Shown: piece by piece, positions 11,836-31,179 of the stretch | Position numbering within the stretch: the first letter of the stretch is position 1 | How the letters are laid out: each line of letters begins with the position of its first letter | Source: Pegea sp. RAD2-039 | Lineage: Eukaryota; Chordata; Thaliacea; Salpida; Salpidae | Length of the DNA stretch: 64,000 nucleotides | Direction: 5' to 3' | Assembly: GCA_034620365.1 (NCBI GenBank) | Contig: JAQGEQ010000071.1 | Span: 4,464,001 to 4,528,000 of the forward strand | The notes under the pieces: model-generated | What the model was told of the DNA's origin: nothing | The model's database searches: none | Seen by the model: the letters and a program-made list of their open reading frames with translations, nothing else | Made by a program: the position numbers and the translations under genes

Positions 11836-14800
11836 TTACATACATGCATCTTCCTTTTCCAATTCATCAGGAGAAACCATAAATTGTTGAGACTGTAGAT
11901 CAACTTCATTTATCAATGATTTATCAAAAGCTAATTAAACGAGTTCAGATGACAAAGAGTTGCAAAATCTAGCTGTAAATCGAGTACAAGTCAATTAATT
12001 GCTCACCAGAGGGTTGCTAATAGCAGCTTGTCGCACTCGTAACCATCTTTCATCTCGCTCTTGCTGCTTTTGGTTCTTCCTACAAGAAAAAGATGAAAAC
12101 TAAATGCAAGTATTGAGTTAGAGTGAATCTCTTTACATATAATTTACAGTCAGTGAGCTACAAATGACAATTAATCTAAAAACAGCGAAATTTTACAAAA
12201 CAATGATAGATGAGAAGAAATAGTCTGTTTCGGTCGAGATATGCTGTATGTCAGGACAGATGTTATAGAGATCCAGTTGTTTCCATAGCAAGATTCCACT
12301 CTCCACACCAGCAAGGAATACAGAGGGACTGATACGCCCAGCTGGTGTTGCAGGAGCTACCGAATCGACACTGAGTACAGTGACAAACTGCCTACGAGGC
12401 TCCAACTCCAGCTTTAAATTCGGAGTTTTGCGTCTCCTGCAATCGTTGTCATAAAACATACCAACAAGGCCTTTGTACCCAGGTTTTTTTATAAACTTTT
12501 CCTTGACGAAATTAATAGATAGGACGATCTGTTTTATTGCTACTTAGCCCAGTTGAATTGTGAAATAAGAAAATAAAACAACAAACTCTACAAATATCAA
12601 CAAAATGTTAACACCAACGTCTGCCAAGAGATTATTTGAAAATTTAAGTGAAAAATAAGGAATGAAAATGATCGTAGATTACACAAAATAGTGACAAAAA
12701 CTCACTTTAATTTATCAGCTTCAAACTGTTTCCTACAATCGTCAAAAAAGAAGCCATCAAAGTCCAAGAAAATCTTAATCGCCTCTTGTGTCGATTCACG
12801 AACTACTCTGAGGAATTTTTTTAAGAATTTTTATATATTTACAAACTGAAGATTCAACATTTCAGATGTCTCATCGTTTATCGAGAGTTTTTAAAATATT
12901 TCATTAATTGCATGAATAAGATGAGAAATATTTGTAGTTAGTTAAACAACAGTAACTGACCTGCTCCAATGAGACTTATAGTTACTAAATAACGAAGTGA
13001 ATACAATTGGAAGAATGACTTTTGTGTTTGCAGTAATTAATGCGAGTATATGGCCGTTTTTCCAAAAGTTTAGCGCACATTCTGCCACCTAAAAGTAGGA
13101 TGAAAGCGATGATTTAATTTGAGAGCAATGGTTTAACGAGATACAAATAAAGTTTGTTTATCGAGAAGGTATGAAGATGACAAACCTTATGATTCGGACT
13201 GGAAATGCAGTCAGAAAGTTTTCTAAACAAAACAACCATGATTTCCTCAAAATCACAATGTTCAGTTACATTTAAGATTTCTTCCATCTCATTCAGAAAC
13301 AATATTTCTTTTGAAGTGTTCGATTTTGGCCATAATCTCAACAAACCTTTAATTATCTTTACAAAGTAGAAATAATAACTAATCGGAAATTAAGTCTTTT
13401 ACTCACTGGTTTGATAAGCGAAGAATATTTTTCGACGAATTGAATGATGCAATAGGAAAGCTGGAAATGAAACGATATCAATTAGTTTATTAATAAATTA
13501 ATCAAGATAAATAACTGTAAGAGTTAAAACTCAAGTTAATTATTAAACGATTTAATATTCGATGAATTATAAAACTTCCAACTAAGAAAGAGTTTGGTTT
13601 AAATTAAATATTTGGAATTAAACTTTTGCAACGACTTGTATGAAGATGTTGATTTTCTTTCAGAAATAAGTACCGAGCAAAAGCTACAATATCTTCCTTA
13701 TCCACTCTCTATGTGTATGCAATACGTTTTGAGTAGAAATTATTTTCTAATATTACATTGATTGAGTTAAAGGTTATGTCAACATAATCAGCTTACTGAT
13801 AACAGACTTTAGCGGATACTTCCGGAATAATAAAACGTTTTCAAATATTTTGAGAAAAAAATCAAGGTTATTTGATATCTTATTTTTGCAACTATCTGTT
13901 TGTAAAAAATGGAACAGAAAATAATTTTTTATGTCGTTAGCATGTGTTCTGTTGAACTGTTACAAGAAAAAAGCTTGAAAGAGTTAGAACATGTTTAAAA
14001 AACGAGACAAATTATGTTGATAGTGCAAAAAATTCATAACTCTAACTCGGGTGATATTTAGCTTTTGTAACCAAGTAGAAACACTCAATCAATAACTGAT
14101 AAATATCTACTAGTTCAGAAATGCTAATCAATAAACATTTAGTTAGATTAACAGAAGATAAGCTGAAAATGATGTTTGCTCCAAATGAAAAGTAAAATCG
14201 TTTTACCTGTGGATTGTAGACAGTGAAAGATGCAGGCTTGTGCAGAGGAATTAAAACCTGTAGCAGTAATATCTTGTACTCTTCTTTTAAAGGCAACGTG
14301 AGCCCGTTAATGATACTGGAATATAATTAGTCTTACAAAAAAGATTAGAAATAATACAAGTAAAAATGATACACATAAGAAACGTTCACAAATTGTTTCA
14401 AAATACAATTAGTAGTTATGTTTCCTTTGTAGATTTAAACTGAGTTTTGTGGCTAAGCTGGTCAGCAGTTAAACTTCGTGATAGTGAAGTAAATTTTTAA
14501 TTGATAGTCTCTTTTATATAAAAAATGATTATAAATTATTCTTATGTCTACTTACTTAGAATTTATTAAAAAATTTGATTGCTTATATCGACTATTTTAT
14601 TAGAATAATTTTGCAAAATATTTGAAAATAGTTATTACAAAAGCAATTGAAGAAAGGAAAAATAAACGTCGTGACTTTTTACTTTACTGAAGTTCAAATA
14701 ATCCTATTAATAACTGATAAGTGATAACTTCAACCTCATCTCATGGTTGCAAATATCAACAAATTAGTTTCAAAGATGAAAGTAAATAACTCATCAACTA

Positions 14801-17800
14801 AACGTTTTTAAGAAATTGATTCAGTTGTTACAATTGAAAGATAGAAAAAGTATAAACTAAAATAAAAAGTATTAAAAAATGAAGCAAATATATCGATGTT
14901 ACATCTTAAAAACTTTTTATTAACTCAAAAAACTAATTACCTCCCAAGCAATTCCAAAAGCTCAGCTATTCCATGGTGGTGTTTTGTACCTTCATAGATG
15001 AACCTGCGAAAAGTAGACAAAGCTTGTCTCTAAAGAAGTACTTGAACGAAACAATTAATTAATAAACTTATTCTCAGCAACAACAGCGATAGAAAAAAAA
15101 TACCAAAAGGTTTTTACTATCACAAGTAAAAAAAGAAAAATTACTTCAATAGATTGATAAATAGCTGAGCAAGAAAGTAACTCTAAAATAATAACAGTAT
15201 TTTAGCAACTTGCCAAATACGTGAAAGTTTCTTAGCTCATGATATCACACGCACTTTTAGATCATACAATCATGTCATATAATCGTTAATGAGATAGAAT
15301 TTCAAAACGGATGCTTTGATTTTGACATGTTATAGGTTAACAACTGATTGAAGTAAATATTTGAGAAGACTTATTAAAATTAAAAACAATTTTATAAAGA
15401 TGATAAAGTCTCAGAAATAGTTCAAGAAAGTTTACAGATGATAGAAGTCCACAACAAACTGACTTATAAAAGATAAAGTTGACGTTCTTCCTGGTATAAG
15501 TTCGAAGTCCAAGGAACTTCCCATAAATCCGATGGAGGATATTTTTCAGGAAGTTTCGTTCAAGAATATTTTCACTATCGAATAAATCAAGAAGCTGAAA
15601 ATGAAATAATCATCAAAAGCTTTTCCAACTTCTAATATTTTTTACTAAACTCCAAATTGTATCTTTTTAGAAGCTATAATCGAGTTTTATATAAAAAATA
15701 AAATTATTGAAAGTATGAGGCAGCTTGGAGCTTACTTAGAGTTGATACTAACTAAAGTAAATGTTTTTGTTGATTCAAAATATTTATACATAAAAGTCAG
15801 AAGTCAGAAGATACCTCTGAAACAAACTTTTGACTTATATATTTCTTTGCAATTTTTGGAATAAAATCAGGTGATTCCAAAAAACGTAGAAAAAATTCGT
15901 ACACAAGCTGCAGAAAAACTTGATCTATTAATTGCATAATATCTACAAGATTTGAGTCAAATAAATATACAAAATTAAAAAAATGCTTTATATTACTACT
16001 ATCTTGATCAAAAATAAGTTATTTAAGAGATTTCAGTTGTATAAATTTTATTGAAGATTTTAAATCAGATCAATTTAAACAAAAATTACTGGAATTCAAA
16101 TGTAGCAGACAACAATTTGCAAACTAAAAAAGATATTCAGAATCAATTCTTCTTGTTCAAAATTATCTGAATTTACTCATTACAGTTTTACCAAATATTA
16201 TAAATAACTTTATCCGCTTAAACAGAATATTTATATATTATACAAATTAATCAATAATAATAATTAATAGTTGTATTATTTAATTAAGTATACTTTAAAA
16301 CCTACTATTTCAAACAAATAAGATTGTAAAGATTACATTGACAGCTATTTGATCTATCTAATCTAGTTATTAAACTGATGGAATATCACCTCAATATGAG
16401 ACCAAGAAGCCTCCAACGTCGGTAAATCTTCTTCAGGATCAAACTCCGCATCATTACGACTTGATGGTGATAGCGAGCGAAATATGTTGACAGCAAACTG
16501 AATAATTCAAATTTCGTTGTGATTATCGACGTTTTTTTATAAAAAATGCAATTATTTGTCAGCTATTAAATCTTTGTTTAAAGAAATAAGAAACTTGTTT
16601 AAAAAACAAAATAAAAATATTTTTGCTTACAATTAATATAAAAGCAGAAAGAATTTAAAAATTGATTAAATAATAGATAAAAAGAGATATTAAGACCAAC
16701 CATATGAACTGCTTCAGGATATATATTTTCAGTAATCACATCACAGTTATTAGTGACAAAGTCACTCAGCTCTTTCAAAGTTTCTTCTTTTATTTCTTTC
16801 CATTTCAAATCACTTAGTGGCTCACAAACAAAATCAAAAATAACGCAACACTGTTTTAGTTTTCGTATAAATAAATCTTCCACTTGATCTCGAGAAACCT
16901 CTGAAAGAAGACATTCAAATGATTTCGAATAATTTGGAAATCAAGATGAGACCTTTTAATGTCGGAATCCTGATCAATTTACGATTTTTTGAAATGTTAA
17001 AATGAGATGAACTTTGTCTTCTTCCTCTTTTGACCACGACTGGTTCACCAGAGTTCTTTCTATTAGAAAATTTAGTTTCTCGATGACCAGATAGGGTGGT
17101 GACTTTTTCTTTTTTCTATATAAATATAAGAAGCAAGATATTAAAACAAATTGCTTTAGATTTTACTGGGTCACTAAATAGTTGCCTCTTTTTAAGCTGA
17201 ATATAATATAGTTTATTCAATCAACATATTTCAAATATTAATTTTCATTTAACTTTAATAATCTTGCAATGATTTGAATAAGAAATCAACAAAACATTAT
17301 TTACAGAAATGTAAATATTTCTAAAGTATCTGGTGGTTCGGACACGTCTCTCGAATGGATGAGGGACGGATTTCCAAGGATCTGTTATACAAGGAGATAG
17401 CTAAAGAACATCGGTCGCCCCTGTCTACGTTTTAAAGATATCTACAAGCGCGATATGAAATCGCTTAAGAGGGAATGATCGCTCCGAATGGCGCTCTCTA
17501 CTTCGCAAACAACTGAAGAAAAACCACTGAAGAAACCCTAAAGGCTTTTTCTATTCCATTTTATCATGTCTTGCTTAGTTTTTTTAACATCTTCATTCAG
17601 AGCACACTACTACTCAGACCTTTGTATCAATTTAAATATCCAACTTTTAATTTGCAATAAATGGGCGAAATGGTTTGAAAATCGATCAAATATTTAGTTT
17701 GCAGAAACTGGTAGATATAAAATCATCAAAAAAAGTAGTAAATCACAACTTGAAAATATGCAAGCGAAAAATTTAAGATTTATAGCAGTAAGATTAGAAT

Positions 17801-18002
17801 AATGAATATTTTAATGTTTGAAAAAGTAAAATATCAATTATTAAAGGAACTTCAATATCATAATACATACCAGAAAAACAAATTAGCCAATATCTGAAGT
17901 AACAACATCAACATTTATAGAAAAATTTCATAGTTAAGATTTAATTTAATAATTTAATTATCATAACAAATAACTTACCTTTGTACTTTTAGATGCAGGC
18001 AT
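11836..18002 (-). CDS. PPP2R5: PP2A regulatory subunit B56 (B'), 14 exons, complete
   Basis: B56 subunits steer the PP2A phosphatase to substrates through HEAT-like repeats. Exons: 17979-18002, 16953-17115, 16701-16900, 16390-16497, 15815-15907, 15464-15594, 14941-15003, 14207-14315, 13407-13460, 13186-13356, 12961-13088, 12706-12807, 12007-12079 and 11836-11892. Phases agree throughout and give 491 residues, normal for the family. Landmarks are [98 protein letters not shown] and [15 protein letters not shown], all in family order. The start MPASKSTK and basic N-terminus are typical. The last exon ([18 protein letters not shown]) is poorly conserved; if the donor at 12,006 is not used, the protein ends VSN instead. 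The vertebrate paralogue class is not resolved. Confidence 0.93.
12190..12490 (-). repeat. Dispersed element, copy 2, inside a B56 intron
   Basis: This block lies in the intron between the two B56 exons ending at 12,079 and 12,706. It carries an 88-residue open frame ([20 protein letters not shown], then [20 protein letters not shown]) related to the degraded copy at 6.35-6.72 kb. It runs in the same direction as B56 but is not part of its coding frame. I do not recognise the parent protein. Confidence 0.45.
17331..17530 (+). mobile_element. LINE ORF2 C-terminal relic in B56 intron
   Basis: The plus strand reads [20 protein letters not shown], then [10 protein letters not shown], followed in another frame by [12 protein letters not shown]. 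This matches the conserved tail of non-LTR retrotransposon ORF2 proteins (GHV-RM, KRDLK). The frame is broken and the fragment is antisense to the host gene. Confidence 0.65.
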
Positions 18003-19790
18003 GTTTGAAAACTATTTTAATACTAAGCTAAAAAATAAAAACTTTGTTGTATACAAGCCGATTATGAAAACAAGTAATTTATTTAACTGTTATTTAGTGA
18101 AATCAAACAGAAACCAATTTTAAATTTTTCATCAATACTAATTCAAATAAATAACTGAACAAAATCTTTTATTCTAAATACAGAGTCACTATTTTGTGGC
18201 ATCTAATACATATTTCCAGATAACTTGTATTAATCTTAAAAAGATTCACGTGCATATCAGTTAAAGGTACACTTTTACTTGACTGATCAAGAAAGCAAAT
18301 TTAAAAACTTTACTTTGTAGAAAATACGACGTTTTCTCATTTATAAAAATTCTTTAAAGCAAGACAACTACTTTAAACTTTTATCATCAGTGACAGTAAT
18401 ACACAGTGATATTAAATAGCGATATGCAGTTTCAAAAACAAAATAGTATGAAAATAGAATTTCGTAAAATAAATTAAAGTCTTGAACAAAAGAAATGAAA
18501 ACTTTGAAAATATTAAAAAGTTGTAAACATTTTTAACATTATTTTTGAACCAAATATTTTATAGATATTTTCTAAACTACAAAAAAGATGAAATAACTTC
18601 ATTAGGTTCGAAACAATTGAACACAAAACTATAATTTGAGAAATGAATGTTGTAAGTTTTAATCAATTTTATTTTTTTATAGATTATTTTTGTTATAACA
18701 TAAAACTTTGATAACTAAAACAATAACTTTTCCATTTTTTCTGTAAATTTCAACTGATTCCAAATAAAAATTGCAGAATTTATTCTTCAAAACTAAAAGA
18801 TATTATTTTAAAAGTAGGAACACAGAAAAGTGTAAACGGTTATCGTTGTTTCAAATATTTTATAATATAAGTTATAGATTTACAAAGAGGTTTATTTAAA
18901 CTTTTAAATAAATTTGTTTATCACATGAATCATTTCTTTCATCATGCAAATTTGCTGAAGGTAGCAGTAATCACATCTACATTCAGTTTATGCTTGTTTG
19001 TGTTTAATAGTTTAGAATTTGAAGAACTTTACAACTTATATTTGGATTAAAAGCTCTTCAGATTAAAAACTTCTTAATTTTTCATTACATTTAAATAAAG
19101 TTGTTAAGTGGGTTGAATCAAATTAAAAACCTCTGAAGACATATGAAAGATTGCGATCTGTAAAAAAATCATCAAAGTTAAGATTATCAAAACCATTAAC
19201 AATTCTAGATAATATAACAAAGACATCAGTATTTTATATCAAGCCTAGAGAGACAATCTCTAAATGAAGAAAAAGATATGTTGCAGTTAAGGAAACTTTT
19301 CCTAGTTAATAATCTTTGAACAGATTCAATAACCTTGCTTATACACACCTACTTCACCAGGTTTGTCTGTAAATTCATTTAAATTAGATTTCCTTGTTAC
19401 GAAATGCTAGTTAGAAAACGTTGATCTTTGAAGCCAAGCTGAAAGTGAACAACAATCTTAAATAAAAAAAAAAAAACAAGTTTTATCACAATAGGTGTAA
19501 AAGTCACAAACGTATAACAAAAGAAGAATTTCTACAGAATCTTATTTAAAGAGTAACAAGATCAAAATTAAAAGCAGCCAAATACTTTAGCGGTATGAAT
19601 TTTCAAACAAACGTTACTTAAAACTCATGTAGATGATTGAGTCATTATGAAAAACATCCTACCTCTGTAATCAAACTAGTCTCAGAAATATAACTGTGTA
19701 CAGTTGTTACTTGTCGCTGTCGCCTTTTAGTTGCGTTTTTAGTTTATTCAGTTTGCAAATTCTTGATAGAACAACTCTGCACCATCCACA
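18003..19790. other. Upstream of B56, no gene seen
   Basis: AT-rich sequence holding the B56 5' flank. No exon, RNA gene or clear promoter element is visible. Confidence 0.45.
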
Positions 19791-19805
19791 GATGTTAAAT
19801 CGGAA

Positions 19806-20114
19806 ATGAAATATGACTTTGCACTAATTGCAGTATATAGAGCAGAAGAGCTTTGTTTTCCACGTTGTTTTGTGAGAAGACATCAAACTAGGCCTAGTCC
19901 GGAACGTTTGAAACTTCTGATGGGTCTTCAGCCCCCTAGAAATGCAAAGTCATTGCAGAGAACGCAGGGACTTTTTGCTAATGGGTTTGTAAATTTTCGG
20001 ATAAGGTCCATTCTATATGAGAGGAAGGAGAGAGTTTGGTATGAAAGGAAACCCCGATGGGGTATAAAATTGGTTACTACTATTCAAAGTAAGATATTAT
20101 CTAGAGAGTGTTAG
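19806..20114 (+). mobile_element. Ty3/gypsy polyprotein relic (RT/RNase H junction)
   Basis: An open stretch reads RPSPERLKLLMGLQPPRNAK, then SLQRTQGLFANGFVNF. This is the linker after reverse transcriptase in Ty3/gypsy elements (pattern P-PERL--L--L-PP---KSLQ---GLFAYY). The usual YY is altered and the following sequence is not conserved, so the piece is dead. It is followed at once by an ARF P-loop-like remnant at 20,106-20,150. Confidence 0.6.
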
Positions 20115-20150
20115 GACTAGATGCTACTGAAGAACTGTTGTATTGTTCAA
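20105..20150 (+). pseudogene. ARF-type GTPase P-loop remnant
   Basis: The plus strand reads VLGLDATEELLYCSS, resembling the ARF family start VGLDAAGKTTILYKL with the lysine/threonine part destroyed. The DNA word GTTAGGACTAGATGCTACTG recurs with few changes at 22,269-22,288, where a longer ARF relic lies. Confidence 0.4.
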
Positions 20151-21410
20151 GTTGAAATGGAAACAAACCTTTTGCTATTATTATTTTTATAATTTTAAAT
20201 TGATTAATAGCGGAAACTTCTACAAATGTAAGAACAATTATTATCGCCCTTATGTAGGGCGAGCAAAAGCGATTTTAATTGAAAGTAAATAACAGCAATA
20301 AAAATGTTGTTGGTTCACCACCTCTATAAGCTTCTGACTTCTTGCCTAAGCATATAGATTCGAGGAAAAGTTTACAGTAAGATCTTTTTGGTTTCAATTT
20401 TTAATTGCTTCAAAGACGTTCTTTTACACTTATCTTGATTTGGAATAGTATTTTGAGAATAAAGTTTCTTGATACAAAACTGAAGATTATTTTGTATCGG
20501 TCATAAAATACTTTTGTTCGTATTACAAGATGTTTTTCTAAATGATTAAGTTTATAAAAAACTATTAGTTGGTTATTAAAGTTTGTTTTTAATTCATTTC
20601 CAACATTTTTGAAACTTAGTTGCAGATTATTAAGCTATTTATCAATTATAAAACAAATTTGATAAAGTCTACATAACAGTTAGACAACTTCAAATAAAGA
20701 AAAGTAAATTTTAAGACTAACTACATGAATCAAACCTACAAAAGTTTGTCCTAATCACACCATTAACTTGATGTTCTAATTTGTCTGAAAATATGGAAGC
20801 TATAACTTGCAAAACACATCATCAAACATATAAGCTCTTTGAAATACTTTTTCAGTAGAAGTTTTAGGAAAAGTATTTTAACGTATATTAACAGTAGTTA
20901 AAAACGCAAAATGTATTTATGTGCAACAGAAAAACTCATGGCGATAAAATCATTTGAATTTATAAATTCCTCTGGGAAGTACACCAAGTCATATTAAATT
21001 GCTAGTAAGATGAGACCTTGTAGTTTCAGCTAACGCTGGTTAATTATTTAGTTGTTTATTGGCAATACTAGCTACTCAAGATTATTTTCATGTATAATTT
21101 AATATTTCCAAAAATATTTAACTACTTAAAAAGACCTTATCGACAGAAGTTCTTATATTATTTAATGAGCCTTCTTTCGTATGAAAAGATTGTGAAACAT
21201 TTGATAATTCATCTAGTTAACTATTTTTAAGAATGACTTTGTAGGGCCGCAATAACAAACAATAAATTTTTAAGAGTGTTTGTCAGTCTGCTTGATAGAA
21301 TTAAATTAAACGATATTCAGTTTTGTATCTGAAAATGGTTAAAAAAATTTTCTAGTGTGACAGTAATCACATAAATTATTGTTAAAAACCGTCTTTGGAG
21401 TTTGTAGAAT
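20151..21410. other. Intergenic AT-rich sequence
   Basis: Sequence between the two retroelement relics. A GGCG-bearing patch near 20,245-20,290 has no recognisable identity. No gene is seen. Confidence 0.4.
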
Positions 21411-21414
21411 TTGT

Positions 21415-22160
21415 CAGGTAGAAGCTGAAGCGACGCTGGAACGGTTGTATATAAAGAAAGCAAATGAAATATTTCGCCTCATCTACTAAGAACGGAGAAG
21501 AAGAAGCCAAGTGAACCTAAAAAGGACTTTCGAAGCACTTTGGATCGTCTAACCAAAGACTGAAGGCTACGTCATCAACACGAGATTGAATTGAGGGAAG
21601 AACTAGTTGAAGACATCGAAAACCTGTTTCTTATTATGTTCATGAAAGGAACAAACGTATCAGCTCCCACCAAAAAGATGAGTTCAAGGAGACCTTAGAG
21701 CCCAGGAACCGCTACACAATTGAGCCTACTCGAAGAGGAACGGTATCCTTAGACCCTGAAGCTGTCACTTTGCCCTTGTTGCTCGTTAACTGTTTCTCAA
21801 ACAGGGCAATGAGGGTCTGATACTTGCTAGTCTCAACGGGGAGGAGCTGAAGTTGATGAGACCCTTTTAGTGCTCTACTCTTCACCTCAGTGACCTTAAA
21901 TCTCCTTATTCATCATCACTGGTAGATCAATAGTGGCAAGAACGGGTAGAAGTCGAAGCCCCAAGTTGTGCAAACACACACGAGTCTTTACTGGATCTAG
22001 TCAGGGATCAATAAGGAGGTCTCGCTTCGAGGAAGAGCAAGACGGAAGCAATCACAAACGGCGACGGGAGAGATATGAGTGTCTTCCTAAGAATAATGGT
22101 GAGTTCCATAGAAGTTGTTACAACCACGGAGGAAGTGAGGATAAATGAAGAGAAACAACG
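21415..22160 (+). mobile_element. LTR-retrotransposon gag-region relic
   Basis: Broken frames show EAEATLERLYIKKANEIF, then KPSEPKKDFRSTLDRLTKD and ELREELVEDIENLFLIMFMK. They resemble the gag segment of LTR elements (pattern GES---F---L--L, then EEL-RD-FI-GL). A later piece (FLKQGNEGLILASLNGEELK) and a basic frame at 21,933-22,148 follow. Several stops and shifts make it non-functional. Its G+C is higher than its surroundings. Confidence 0.5.
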
Positions 22161-22266
22161 AACTTTGAACTTTCTTCCTATCCTTTTTATTTCACGATGT
22201 TCTTGGGATAGGAAAGTTAGGAGGTAATTTTGATATGAAAAAAATATCTAGAAGAACTCTGCTATC

Positions 22267-22530
22267 ATGTTAGGATTAGATGCTGCTGGAACAGATTTTC
22301 AACAATCTCGCTATAGCTTTCAGTATAGAAATTCTATGTATGGGATGTTGGTAGTCGGGAGTCTATTTGGAACTACAATCATCTAACAAATATTTGATCT
22401 TCATTATTGACAGTTTTGTTAGAGATCGATTTGACGAAGCAAGAAGAGAGCTTCGTACTATCACTCAGGAAGAAGAGATTTTAAAAGTTCCTGTCCTTAT
22501 TCTAGCCGATAAGCAAGATGATGGTAATGT
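22267..22530 (+). pseudogene. ARF-type GTPase pseudogene inside retroelement relic
   Basis: It starts MLGLDAAG (P-loop), loses about 20 residues, then shows FYVWDVGSRESIW (switch II, normally WDVGG) in one frame. After a frame change come YLIFIIDSFVRDRFDEARRE and VPVLILADKQD (the guanine-binding NKQD motif altered to ADKQD). The order is that of ARF GTPases without introns, so it looks like a processed, frame-broken copy. It stops right after the ADKQD motif and runs on into retroelement-like coding sequence. Confidence 0.7.
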
Positions 22531-22900
22531 AAAGAAGGTTGAACTGCTAGATGCTAATCTGATGTACGCGCGAGTCCGCTATCCAGATGGCAGGGAATTA
22601 AACGTTTCTTTTAGGGATCTAGCCAGATACCCAAATGCTGATGAACAGGACTTTGACATTCATTGAGGACGATGTAATAGAAAAGATAGTCCCCGACGGT
22701 TTCACCAAGTGATATAAGGAAGAATGCCGATGACAACATCATGATTAGAGAGCAAGAAGATGAAGAGAGGGTGTTTCTAATGGAGGAATGACAACGAACT
22801 TTGATGGTTCGGGTACCAGGAGTGATAACGTCAGCCTGAAGAGCGGGAGAAACGATGGCGTGGAGGTTCGGTGGTCCATCTGATCATCAAAGGTGTATTT
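22531..22900 (+). mobile_element. Retroelement 3' region and possible LTR remnant
   Basis: In frame with the ARF relic the sequence continues VELLDANLMYARVRYPDGRE, then LNVSFRDLARYP, to a stop at 22,664. This resembles the end of a gypsy-type polyprotein. The following 230 bases are G+C-rich without open frames and could be a decayed LTR; I cannot find a second LTR to confirm it. Confidence 0.4.
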
Positions 22901-25497
22901 TGCCGCTTACGTAAATATGTTAAACGTCATTCTCGCATAGACCGTTGTCATTCGGTATTAGACTGTATTGTAGGCAGCGTGTATCGTCCAGTATACTTAT
23001 CATCGTTATTAGTCGCCTTCTTAATAATTTGAACAAAGATTTTCATGATCAATACAGGTGGGTTTTTCATCTGTTTGAAAAAAGAACCAACTAAAATTGT
23101 TTTAAGGTTAAATTGAATATTTTTTCCGATTTTATTTAAAAATTCATAAATTATTTAATATACAAGTTTATATTAAACTATTCAAATATTTTTAGGTGAT
23201 CTTATTACATGTGAACAAATACTGACATGTGATGACTACTTAATATGAATTGATGCGCAGAAAAAGTGATTTTGTTACGTCAATGACAACTAAATTTTGT
23301 TTTGAACTTTAACTAGAATACAAAATTTTAGAAAAAGGTTATCGGAGACAGTTTAGATCCTGGCTTGCACACAGCGAGTTAAAAATATTTCTTTTTATTT
23401 AGAAATTCTGTTATTTAAACAACTCAATATGGTAACTATCTGAACAAAAGTATGAACAGCTTATCTTAAAACGTCCTTTTAAAGCAAGTATTATAAATGC
23501 GTAAAAGATGTTTTCAATTTTTAGTCAATTCTTTAACCAAAATAGATAATATTTTCTTTTAAAAAAACTAAGTTTTCTTCATTACAACTCAGGAAATTTA
23601 GATTTGCTCATGTGTTCAATCGTTAATAAAATAACATTCTTGCTGTAATTTTAACAATTTAATTTAGAAAACTTTTCTAACAAAAACATTTATATTTGAT
23701 GAAAAAATTACCGAATCGACTATTACATTTTTAAAAACAAAAGTATATTAATAAAAAAAGTTTTCTTTAAGCAAATAATCTGATTAAGACAGCCAATTAT
23801 TATAGATTTATCTATAAATAACCTAAAGTTTTATTCTGCAGTAAAATCTTATCAACAATCTTTTAGATCTGATTTCTATTTTACAAAACTTTGCAGATAT
23901 CTTGGGCTGTTATCTTGATTTTATATCAGTTATCTGCAGAAACTAACCAATAAAAAATATTGCAAAATCTTTTATAGAATTTATAGTTTATCTCTGACAA
24001 GAGATAATATTTGATGATATATATTTAGCTTCTAGTTCTAAACTTAATATAAAAGATAAGGGTATAAAAAGTTTGTAAAACTAAATTGGTTGCGATACAA
24101 AATACTAGAAATAGTTTTACTTTTAAATAAAGGCGGTAAGATAAGTAAAAACCACAATTCTTTGTAAAAAAATAATTAAATTGTTTAAAGTATGCAAAAT
24201 TAGTTGATAGATAATGAAGGCAAACTAATGAAAGTTATAACTAAGTGATGTTTCACAGTTAAAAAACATTTAAAAGTAATAACTATTCACATTCGTTCAT
24301 CTAATCACATTCTACTTTAAAAATCTTTTTCTTTTCGTTCAAACTAATCTGTTTCTTGGTCTTTAATTTAAGCAAAAGTGTTTTAAATCACTTAAAAGTG
24401 AAAATCAAAAAAGGTCTGATGTAAATTCAGTTATTTTTTCATTACCACGACTTGGAGACAAGTTATAAAGATGTTTACAGAGCTGCAGACTTATCTGTTT
24501 TGACTTTTTAACTCCTAACTAAAGTAAAGCTCAAATTTTGAAATACAATTTGAATGTGTTGGCGACAATCTTTATTGTAACGAGATTGTGGTCTAGCTTA
24601 TATGAAAACTGATATGTCTGTTATGATAACATGCAAGTGGTACATGAAAGTTTTATCTTACTAACGTTCAGTTTTGTTTTCCACTTTCATCAGAAGATTA
24701 AGATTTAGTTGTAAAAATATCTCGACCACAAAAATTTTATTGATGAAAATATTTTTGATTTTATACAAACAGTTTTTTGAGGGTTTAATCAGAATTGAGT
24801 GAAAGAATTGGGCATCGAAAATTATTCAAACAAATTAAAATAAAATGTTAATTTATTACGATGAACAACAGAAATCAAGAGATTGGTTTTATTTGAAAAG
24901 CTGGTATCGATTTACACCAAGTATATCAGCTGATGTTACATAATTGTAGTAAATAAGAAATTGATGTTCAACTTCAGCATCTCTGTACCAACTACTCATA
25001 ACTTACATGATTTGAAAAGACACAAAAATTACAAACTACGAGTTGAAAGCGACAACAACAAACTCTTTGCTGCTTGTTTACCAGGGGTCGAAAATCTGCC
25101 GAAGAAAACAAAATATCCAAGTGGATACGCACAGTGAGGTGGGCAATCACGACCATGTCCCTGGTCGTCAACTTACAGGGCGGTACCCAGGACTAATACA
25201 GAAGTGAGCTTCATTCGCTTAGGGGGGGGGGTTAGTTGAATGAAACGATGGTGAGGGGGAAGAAAGGGGTCGAAATAAGTTAGGCGGCGGTGAGGCTGAG
25301 ATCACAAATTCGTTGAATATCGACGTTATAAAAAGCGAGCGTAAAAAATTAACCAACAAACACCTGAGGTTCAGTGAGAAGGGAAGTTAGGGGCGAGTTG
25401 ATTGGTTGAGCTAGTACCGTTAGAAACCAGCCATTGATGTGGACCGGTAGTTAGGACAATTATGTGGGTCAGTGACCAACTAACAGCAATAGGCACA

Positions 25498-31179
<5,682 letters not shown>

